A stretch of 5,916 bases of DNA, taken from NCBI GenBank assembly GCA_002493945.1, contig DLAL01000002.1, positions 1 to 5,916 of the forward strand. The letters are read 5' to 3'. Below the pieces are notes generated by a model that saw only the letters and a program-made list of their open reading frames with translations, was not told the DNA's origin and searched no databases. A program made the position numbers and the translations under genes. Every line of letters starts with the position of its first letter. Position 1 is the stretch's first letter. Below, in pieces: positions 1 through 5,916 of the stretch. This DNA is from Porphyromonadaceae bacterium UBA7048. Lineage in GTDB: Bacteria; Bacteroidota; Bacteroidia; Bacteroidales; Muribaculaceae.

Positions 1-19
1 TTTTGTGGGATTTTATAGA

Positions 20-364
20 TTAAAGGACGGCAGCGATATTGCGGATAGCCGACAGACGCTTCATAAAAGAGACATCCGACTTCACAACCTGCATATTATA
101 GGCACTCTGCAGATTGAGCAACAAATCTGCAGGCATATCCATAGCTGCCTCGATGAGCAAAGCTATTTCTGTATTGACAGCACGCTTGCCCTTTATAATT
201 TCATTCAGCAGCGAGGGGCTGACTCCTATACGCTCTGCGAGCCATGCCTGAGTCAGACTCCGTGCCTCAAGTTAATCCTTGATAAGCTCTCCGGGATGAG
301 TGGGTTCAAACGGTGTAAGATTGTTGGCAATCATATCCGGAGAAACACCTGGCAATGTTATCAT
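20..364 (-). pseudogene. higA: HigA-family antitoxin (XRE HTH), broken by a nonsense codon
   Basis: This is a 114-codon frame from ATG (362-364) to TAA (20-22), interrupted only by a TAA at codon 31 (272-274). It opens with the family signature THPGELIKD, and the stop falls where relatives usually have Glu (HPGEILKEE-like), so GAA to TAA is the simplest event. After the stop comes a complete XRE-type helix-turn-helix (about residues 37-60: LTQAWLAERIGVSPSLLNEI, then KGKR), then LLLNLQSAYNMQ and a basic tail, KRLSAIRNIAAVL. Intact HigA binds and neutralises HigB and represses its own operon. Here only 30 residues could be made from the normal start. No convincing restart codon precedes the HTH. 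The rest of the frame is undamaged, so the lesion is recent or a sequencing error. Confidence 0.85.
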
Positions 365-365
365 T

Positions 366-485
366 TCAATCGTAGTGGTTAGAAAGTTCAACAATATTGC
401 AGATAGTGAGAATCGGCTCTTCAACCGTCTCTCTCTCAGAGAACTCTATTCGGTACTGATTATTCACCCTGATAGAAGTCAGACC
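366..485 (-). pseudogene. higB: HigB/RelE-family toxin, C-terminal remnant
   Basis: The minus strand encodes about 39 residues ending in a TGA at 366-368, beginning GLTSIRVNNQYRIEF and closing with ICNIVELSNHYD. These resemble the C-terminal strands of HigB/RelE-type ribosome-dependent mRNA interferases of Bacteroidales, which are normally about 95-110 residues long. The first 60 or more residues are missing. There is no start codon with a promoter, because the frame runs back into the terminator stem of the large gene. The stop is one base from the ATG of the antitoxin frame, the usual toxin-first order of higBA. The assignment rests on remembered family motifs and on the adjacent antitoxin. 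The toxin should be inactive. Confidence 0.7.
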
Positions 486-519
486 GGCCGGGCAAGTCTT
501 ACACGTCCGGCCGGTCTGA
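479..519 (-). terminator. Stem-loop terminator of the large gene
   Basis: TCAGACCGGCCGG (479-491) is perfectly complementary to CCGGCCGGTCTGA (507-519), giving a 13-bp GC-rich stem. A G-U and a C-G pair can extend it to 15 pairs with an 11-base loop. It begins 3 bases after the TAG stop (523-525) of the large gene. No clear run of U follows the stem on the minus strand, so this is not a textbook intrinsic terminator; it may instead protect the mRNA 3' end or work with a factor. The stem overlaps the first codons of the higB remnant. Confidence 0.65.
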
Positions 520-522
520 GTC

Positions 523-3500
523 CTACTTCACTGCTACGGTGACGGCAGCGCCGTCGGCCGAGACGATGTAAAGACCGGCGGAGACGCGGTAGATGCGTTC
601 GTCGTCCGAGACTGCGGTCACGGGGATGACGATGCCTGAGGGCGTGGCGACTGTCACTGCAGAAGCGCCGCGGACGATGATGGCGCCGTCGGCGACGGTG
701 ACGGTGGCCTCAAGCGCAGGAGCTGTGACGCCGCTGAAGAGCGTGGCGGTGTTCGACAGCTGCGACTCGCCGCGGTTGTAGTTGACGGTGACGTTGTAGC
801 GTGCACCGGCTGATGCGGCAGTGTCGGTATATCCGGGCTCGGTGACGGTGGCTATCTTCACGCCGTCGCGGTATACGCCGAACGACTCGACCGTGAGGCC
901 TGCCGCTGCCGAAGGACGCGTGTAGGTCAGGTCATCGAAGAGCAGCGCGAAGCGGTTGCGGCTCGTGTAGCGGATGGCGAAGCGACGGGCCTGGGCCGGA
1001 AGGGTGTAGCGGAATTCGAGCCAGCCGCCGGTGGCCACGGTCTCGGAAGCGAGGAGCTCGAAGTCGGCGGTGTCAGCAGAGCCGTCAGACCACAGGACTT
1101 CGAAGGATTCGGGTCCGTAGTTGGCCACAGGACGCTTGGCGAAGAAAGATATCTGCTGTGCCGTGGTGCCGTCGCAGAAGAGTTCGGGCGATATGAGCCA
1201 GTCGTCGTTGAAAGGATCTTCGGTGGTCGAGAGGGCTGTCCATGCCACAAGGCACTTGGCTCCGCTTCGGGGCGCCCATATGTCGGCGTCGACATCGACA
1301 CCCGGCGCGAGCGGTTCCCACACCTGGAATGCCATCGGAGTACCCATGTTGGGGAATGTCACGCCCTGAATGCCGCAGGGCACGAGGCCGTCGAGGTCCA
1401 CGAGAGTGTAGTCGCCGATATCGGCGTAGCTGAACGACTCATAGTCGTCGAAGTTGTCGGTGTATGCGTCGGGGGCGAGCGACGGAGCCGTCCACGTCAG
1501 GGCCACTCCCGCGTCGGAAGACGCGGCGGCAAGGTCGGACACTACGGGAAGCTCGGGCTGGATGACGTTGACGAGGAAGGAGCCGCCGTTGTCGCCGGGA
1601 GTCTCGTCGGTCCATCCGACGGGTGCGGCCTCGACGCTTATCTCCACGGGAGCGGCGAGATTGTCGGCTACGGGCGTGAAGTCGAAGCTGTACACGTCGA
1701 CACCGTCGGCCGGGAAGGGCGTGTCGCGGTGCACCTCGCCGATAAGCCGGCCGTCGGCGCGGAACGATAGGTCGAACATGACATGCTGACGTCCGCGGTT
1801 GGTCACCTCGACCAGATAGGTGGCCTTCTCTCCGACAGCGACGTTGGCCTTGCCGCGGACAGAAGTGACGGCTATGTCGTACTCGGGGATGTTGACCACC
1901 TCGATATCATCGACTATCATGTATGCGCCGCCGTTGGTCAGGGTGGCGTCGAACGAAATCGACACCCACGGACAGTCGCGGTAGTCGGAGAGGTTGACCG
2001 TATAGGTCTCCCAGCCTTCCGCCCCGGCATCGGCACGGGTAGCGAATACGTCGGTATAGTTCACCTCGTCGGATGTGAGGGACACAATCAGTCCGGCACC
2101 CTCGGCCTCGTAGTGATATACCTTGAAGCGGAGCGTAGGCTGCGCCAGACCGCGGAAGGTGAGCTTGGGCAGCTGCATCCGTGCTGCACCGGGACGGCGC
2201 TCGGGCAGGGCTGCCGAAGCCACGAACATGCCGCCGTCGGCAGCGGCGAGGTCGAGCGAACCGATGTAGTCGGCCACGCCCCAGTTGACATTGCCGGCAA
2301 GCGAGCCGGAGATCCACGGGAGGTTGGTGATGATGCGGTTCGACGCGGTCTCTATCATAGGAAGTGTTGCCGGATTGCCCACCATAGCGCCGGTGTAGGA
2401 GGTGATGCCCTCGCCTGCCTCGGTGAAGGCCGCTACATAATAGTAGTAGAAGTCAAGCGTGCCGCCGGCGGGATAGGCCGTGTAGGTGCATCCCGAAGTC
2501 TCGCCGAGGACTGCGAGGTCCTTGCCGTTGACGAGCTGGTAGACGCGGTATCTGAGATTCGACGGGTCGAGCCAGCCGCCGTGTATGCCTTCGGCGGGAG
2601 CGGTCCACGTGAGGACGGCACCGAGGTTGTCGGCAGTGGGAAGCACATCGAGAGCATTGATGTGCGAGGGGATGTCGATGCCCACCCAGCCGGAGACGGT
2701 GGCCGTGCCACCGCGTCCGTATGTGCCCGACGAGATGAGCGTGTACGTATTCATGCCCTGGGCGGCCACTTCATCGGTCATCGATACCTCGGTGCCGGGG
2801 ACAGCGCCGGTGAGCGTCGCGGCTTCGGTGCCGTCGGCCCGAAGGAGACGGAAGTCGACGGTCTGGTCGCCGAGCGCGTCACCGCGGAGGTCGGTGACAG
2901 GTACTGTGAAGCGTATTACGGCCGAAAGGTCGCCTTCGGCGCCGGGCTCAAGGACGGCGTCGGTCACTGCTGCCGGAGCAAGCATGCGTGCGCCGTTCTG
3001 AATGTTGATGTTCCTGACGGAGAGGCACACGCTCTGGGCGTCGCTGACAGCATGGAAGCCCACATAGTAGCGGCCTGCTGCAGGGAGGCTGAACGACAGG
3101 CTGCGCTGCTCGAACTCGTCGTTGTTGAACTCGAACGTGCCCAGCACGGTGGTGTGTGTGCTGCGGTCAGCCGATGTGCCGAGAGTCACTTCAAGGCGCT
3201 CGGGATAGGCGCTGTGTCCGGCGCATACATCGAATGTGAGGTCGGCCTGGTTGGCGTCGCCGAATTCTATGGCCGGAGTGAAGATGAACTGGTCGGTGTC
3301 GTTGTACTTGTAAGTCGAAATCTTGAGGGCGTTGGCCGAGATGTCGTAGTACCACTCGTTGTCGTCCACCGACGGATTGGTCTCGGCGGTGAAGAGGGTG
3401 AATTCGTCGGCCGTAGGTCCGACGGCGAAAGGCAGCGTGTACTGTCCGGCGAACACCTTGGCCACGGCCGGAACACCGGCGAGGTCACCGGCATATGCGG

Positions 3501-5772
3501 TGATGAGGTAAGTATTGAATCCGAATACGGCATCGACCGTGCAGTCGACTGTCGCGCCGGGAGCAAGGTCACGCGCCGTATGGAGCACTGCTCCGTCGCG
3601 GCTCACCTCCACGCGGCTGATGGCTGCGAGGGGCGCTCCGGCGTTGGTCAGCGCGGGAAGGACGAACGAGAGGTCGGCCTTCATCTCGGCGGCATGTGCC
3701 TCGGCACGTGCAATCACGGGAGCCTGCGGAGCCTCGAGGTTGCCCATGTCGGTGACGGAGACGCCGTAGACATAGAGCGTCGACATATCGGGGTCGCTGA
3801 TGCCGTGGACGGCGAAGAAGACGTCAGCATCGGCCTCGGCAAGATAGCGGCCCGTGTATGTGGCGGTCTCGTTGGAGGGGGTGACGGGCGCCATCACCTC
3901 CGTGGTGAGCGACGACGCGGCGGCCGCCGTGCCTGCCACTATCTCGAATCGCTCGGGGTAGGAAGCCGACACGCCGCGTGCGGTGACCGCCACCTCATAG
4001 GCATGTCCGGCCTGAAGGCGTATGCAGGGCAGCACGAGATAGTCGTCGGCAGTGAGGGTGCGCGAATAGGAGTAGGCGGCAGCTCCCTGATAGTCGTCAT
4101 AGGCCCACGTGATGCCGTCGGCATTGCCGTCGATGACAGTGAGGGTGGCGAAGGCCGAGGCATCGTCTATCGTATTGCTGTACGGCAGTCCGGCATAACG
4201 TCCGGCCGGAACCGATACGGCGAGGCTGCGTGCCACGACCGCTCCGGCGTAAACTGTCTCAACCTCGTAGCGGTAGGTGGCGATGACCTCGGAGACTTTG
4301 TCGGAGAATTCGCCGGAAGTGAGCCCGGTGGCGACGGGCGTGCCGTCGCGCAGGACGTTGAACGACATCAGCGACGCGTCGAAGTCACCTCCGTTAGCGC
4401 CCTTGTCGGGCACGGTCCACGTGAGGCTGACCGTGGTGTAGTCCAGCACCATAGCCTGCGGCACGACTGCGCCGGGAGCGTCGATGCCGGTGAAGGTCGA
4501 CAGCTTCACGGGCACGCCGCGGCCATGCTCGTTGGTGCACACGGCCTCGATGGCGCACGGGCCTTCGGGAAGGTCGTAGCTGCCCGAGAACTGCTCGCCT
4601 GGCTGCAGCGCGGTGGTGCTCACCAGCTCCTTGCCGCCGGCCGAGAGCGTGAAGGTGAACGGCGAGTGGAGCGCCGAACCGTCGACAGTCCTGCGCGGCA
4701 TCGTACAGCTGACCGTGGCGCGCGTCGAGCCGGTCGAGGCATAGTTCACCCGCAGACCGCCGACTCCGGCCGGAGCCTTGGCATCGGCCACAGGGTCGGT
4801 GCAGTAGAGTCCGATGAACTCCGCGCCTCCGGCGAATGTGGTGAGGGTCTCGGCCACGCCCGTAGCCGGGTCGATGGCTATCAGGCAGCCCTGCGAATGG
4901 TTGCAGGCAGCCCAGTAGATGCGCTTGTCCGTAGGACTCCAGCAGGCCGACTGCAACGTGGCCGGAGTGAAGTTGGTGGCCGCAACTGTGGCGGTCTCGG
5001 CGCCGGTGGTCATGTCTATGCTTTTGACCTCACCGAAGTCATTGACGCCGTACATCACGCCATCGGGCGAGATGCAGAACGCCCAGTAGTGGTCCGTCAG
5101 CGGGGCGACACGGGTGTAGGTGTTCGCCGCCGGGTCGAAGGTGCAGAGCACATAGTCGTCGAGAGACTCGCCGTAGTTTATGGAGTATATGGTGCCTGAC
5201 ACGGGGTCGGCCGACATGTTGACCGACACGTTGGCATACACCCTGTCGGCCTCGGGGACATCGTAGGTCGTGACCGAACCAGTGGCGACATCGACGGTGA
5301 CATTGGTGATGCTCTGTATGTAGCCGTAAAAGTCCTTGGTCACCGAGGCATAGAACTTGCCGTCGCAGTAGGTGCCGGCCGGCTGGCCCTCGTCGAGGAT
5401 GGCCACGGGGACAGTCTGCGTGCACGCTCCCGTATTGGGATTAATCGAGTAGAGCCCGACGGGACGGTCATAGTAGTCCCAGTCTTCGTTGCCTATCATG
5501 GCACCGAAAAGATTTGCTTCCGACTTGACGGCCGCACGGGCAGGAGCCGTGGCGTTCGACAGGCCGCGCACAGGAGCGGCGAAGGTGCCCATCCTGCCTG
5601 CAGCACTCTGCAGAGAGCTTTTCTTCACCATCATGCGGTGAGCGACAGCGGCGCCGTCAGCGCCGTCCGGGCCTCGCAGGGTATAGTCACGGGCATAAGC
5701 CTGCACAGACGCCAACGCCACAAGCGCGGTGACAGCCGTGACGGTTCGGAAAGAAGTAAGATTGAGATTCAT
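523..5772 (-). CDS. Large secreted multidomain protein: beta-propeller-like, FN3-like and jelly-roll modules with a T9SS-like C-terminal tail
   Basis: A 1749-residue protein, probably secreted or displayed on the surface; ligand or substrate unknown, and no catalytic motif seen. Residues 1-27 form a Sec signal peptide (MNLNL start, hydrophobic core, AYA before R28). Residues about 85-328 hold several blade-like repeats of the form LYSINPNTG, IYSINYG, IDMTTG and IAIDPATG, which suggest a beta-propeller. FN3-like modules follow at about 334-428 and 428-525. Jelly-roll (choice-of-anchor J or MAM-like) modules lie at about 529-677, 781-925, 1143-1297 and 1437-1620. More FN3-like modules lie at 678-780 and 927-1140 (two), and a CARDB-like module at 1298-1405. 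The fourth jelly roll carries NDDWLISPEL, a hallmark of the cleaved-adhesin/choice-of-anchor J group, and sits inside a split FN3 module. The last ~65 residues end in AGLYIVSADGAAVTVAVK, like T9SS type A sorting tails. The start at 5772 is preferred because the upstream in-frame TTG at 5799 lies inside the promoter -7 element. Domain limits are by eye. Confidence 0.95.
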   Translation of the reverse strand: MNLNLTSFRTVTAVTALVALASVQAYARDYTLRGPDGADGAAVAHRMMVKKSSLQSAAGRMGTFAAPVRGLSNATAPARAAVKSEANLFGAMIGNEDWDYYDRPVGLYSINPNTGACTQTVPVAILDEGQPAGTYCDGKFYASVTKDFYGYIQSITNVTVDVATGSVTTYDVPEADRVYANVSVNMSADPVSGTIYSINYGESLDDYVLCTFDPAANTYTRVAPLTDHYWAFCISPDGVMYGVNDFGEVKSIDMTTGAETATVAATNFTPATLQSACWSPTDKRIYWAACNHSQGCLIAIDPATGVAETLTTFAGGAEFIGLYCTDPVADAKAPAGVGGLRVNYASTGSTRATVSCTMPRRTVDGSALHSPFTFTLSAGGKELVSTTALQPGEQFSGSYDLPEGPCAIEAVCTNEHGRGVPVKLSTFTGIDAPGAVVPQAMVLDYTTVSLTWTVPDKGANGGDFDASLMSFNVLRDGTPVATGLTSGEFSDKVSEVIATYRYEVETVYAGAVVARSLAVSVPAGRYAGLPYSNTIDDASAFATLTVIDGNADGITWAYDDYQGAAAYSYSRTLTADDYLVLPCIRLQAGHAYEVAVTARGVSASYPERFEIVAGTAAAASSLTTEVMAPVTPSNETATYTGRYLAEADADVFFAVHGISDPDMSTLYVYGVSVTDMGNLEAPQAPVIARAEAHAAEMKADLSFVLPALTNAGAPLAAISRVEVSRDGAVLHTARDLAPGATVDCTVDAVFGFNTYLITAYAGDLAGVPAVAKVFAGQYTLPFAVGPTADEFTLFTAETNPSVDDNEWYYDISANALKISTYKYNDTDQFIFTPAIEFGDANQADLTFDVCAGHSAYPERLEVTLGTSADRSTHTTVLGTFEFNNDEFEQRSLSFSLPAAGRYYVGFHAVSDAQSVCLSVRNINIQNGARMLAPAAVTDAVLEPGAEGDLSAVIRFTVPVTDLRGDALGDQTVDFRLLRADGTEAATLTGAVPGTEVSMTDEVAAQGMNTYTLISSGTYGRGGTATVSGWVGIDIPSHINALDVLPTADNLGAVLTWTAPAEGIHGGWLDPSNLRYRVYQLVNGKDLAVLGETSGCTYTAYPAGGTLDFYYYYVAAFTEAGEGITSYTGAMVGNPATLPMIETASNRIITNLPWISGSLAGNVNWGVADYIGSLDLAAADGGMFVASAALPERRPGAARMQLPKLTFRGLAQPTLRFKVYHYEAEGAGLIVSLTSDEVNYTDVFATRADAGAEGWETYTVNLSDYRDCPWVSISFDATLTNGGAYMIVDDIEVVNIPEYDIAVTSVRGKANVAVGEKATYLVEVTNRGRQHVMFDLSFRADGRLIGEVHRDTPFPADGVDVYSFDFTPVADNLAAPVEISVEAAPVGWTDETPGDNGGSFLVNVIQPELPVVSDLAAASSDAGVALTWTAPSLAPDAYTDNFDDYESFSYADIGDYTLVDLDGLVPCGIQGVTFPNMGTPMAFQVWEPLAPGVDVDADIWAPRSGAKCLVAWTALSTTEDPFNDDWLISPELFCDGTTAQQISFFAKRPVANYGPESFEVLWSDGSADTADFELLASETVATGGWLEFRYTLPAQARRFAIRYTSRNRFALLFDDLTYTRPSAAAGLTVESFGVYRDGVKIATVTEPGYTDTAASAGARYNVTVNYNRGESQLSNTATLFSGVTAPALEATVTVADGAIIVRGASAVTVATPSGIVIPVTAVSDDERIYRVSAGLYIVSADGAAVTVAVK

Positions 5773-5796
5773 ATTTTGGAGGTTTTCGTGATGTCG

Positions 5797-5827
5797 CAAA
5801 GGTATGCAAAAATCAGCATGTGCACAA
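5797..5827 (-). promoter_or_regulatory. Bacteroides-type sigma-ABfr promoter of the large gene
   Basis: On the minus strand, TTG (5825-5827) is followed after 20 bases by TACCTTTG (5797-5804). This is an exact match to the known Bacteroidetes primary-sigma pattern of a -33 TTG and a -7 TAnnTTTG with a 19-21 base spacer. Transcription would then start near 5788-5792, leaving a leader of about 16-20 bases before the ATG at 5772. The leader has no Shine-Dalgarno sequence, which is normal in this phylum. It instead contains CCTCC (5778-5782), the same sense as the 16S anti-Shine-Dalgarno, five bases before the start codon. Confidence 0.8.
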
Positions 5828-5830
5828 CCA

Positions 5831-5863
5831 TTTTCTACGAATTACCGATATTTTAGTAGAAAA
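5831..5863. repeat. 8-bp inverted repeat upstream of the promoter, possible operator
   Basis: TTTTCTAC (5831-5838) and GTAGAAAA (5856-5863) form a perfect inverted repeat with a 17-base spacer. Its centre is about 20 bases upstream of the -33 element and about 57 bases upstream of the inferred transcription start. That position suits a dimeric activator. It could also be chance in AT-rich DNA, and the regulator is unknown. Confidence 0.4.
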
Positions 5864-5916
5864 ATGTCGACCGAAATCCGCCGTATCGCCGACATTCAGA
5901 GCTAAGCTACATGGAG
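5864..5916. other. Window edge with no recognised gene
   Basis: No coding region, RNA gene or clear terminator is visible in these 53 bases. Any neighbouring gene lies outside the window. Confidence 0.5.

Noticed and set aside
107..132. A 9-bp inverted repeat (CTGCAGATT and AATCTGCAG, 8-base loop)
   Set aside because: It lies inside the antitoxin coding frame and comes from the codons of ADLLLNLQ. There is no T-run or nearby gene end, so a regulatory role is unlikely.
5..382. A 125-codon plus-strand frame at the left end
   Set aside because: It is antisense to the higA frame, whose minus-strand translation matches a known family along its whole length. The plus-strand product matches nothing I recognise.
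1783..5199. A 1138-codon open frame on the plus strand, antisense to the large gene
   Set aside because: It is a by-product of GC-rich codon use in the minus-strand gene. The translation is low-complexity (rich in G, V, R, E, H and D) with no recognisable domain or signal peptide. I noticed no promoter for it, while the minus frame has clear modules, a signal peptide and a promoter.
523..5799. Peptidase (gingipain-like) function for the large protein, suggested by its cleaved-adhesin-type module
   Set aside because: I see no caspase-like catalytic His/Cys region. The adhesin-like modules occur in many non-enzymatic surface proteins, so only a binding or structural role can be suggested.
5791..5856. 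A 21-codon plus-strand frame with GGAGG 8 bases before its ATG, resembling a small gene with a Shine-Dalgarno site
   Set aside because: Bacteroidota rarely use Shine-Dalgarno initiation. The frame lies across the minus-strand promoter and the inverted repeat, and the peptide has no recognisable features.

Overview
The window looks like chromosomal DNA from a Bacteroidota bacterium, most likely order Bacteroidales. Three things point there: a promoter of the Bacteroides type (TTG, 20 bases, TACCTTTG), no Shine-Dalgarno sequence before the main gene, and a giant secreted protein built from fibronectin-III-like and jelly-roll modules with a C-terminal tail like those exported by the type IX secretion system (T9SS). 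The GC-rich codon use fits a gut family such as Muribaculaceae, but that placement is a guess.

Layout: everything supportable is on the minus strand. Reading with transcription, from right to left: 5828-5916 is an upstream region with an 8-bp inverted repeat (5831-5863) that could be an operator. The promoter is at 5797-5827. One gene of 1749 codons (523-5772) fills almost 90% of the window. It encodes a signal peptide, a beta-propeller-like region, several FN3-like modules, four jelly-roll modules, a CARDB-like module and a sorting-signal-like tail. A strong stem-loop (479-519) begins 3 bases after its stop codon and is the probable terminator.

Beyond the stem-loop lies the wreck of a HigB/HigA toxin-antitoxin operon. 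Only the last ~39 codons of the toxin gene remain (366-485). They are followed after one base by a full-length HigA-family antitoxin frame (20-364) interrupted by a single TAA at codon 31. This part is much poorer in GC (about 44% in lines counted by hand, against over 60% in the large gene). The boundary near 486-522 is therefore probably a rearrangement junction.

The genes do not form an obvious pathway. The large protein is probably a cell-surface or secreted protein of unknown ligand, and the toxin-antitoxin pair is dead. I see no convincing new system. The most informative points are the decayed higBA with its junction at the terminator, the promoter that fixes the start of the large gene, the candidate operator, and the nested domain architecture of the large protein.
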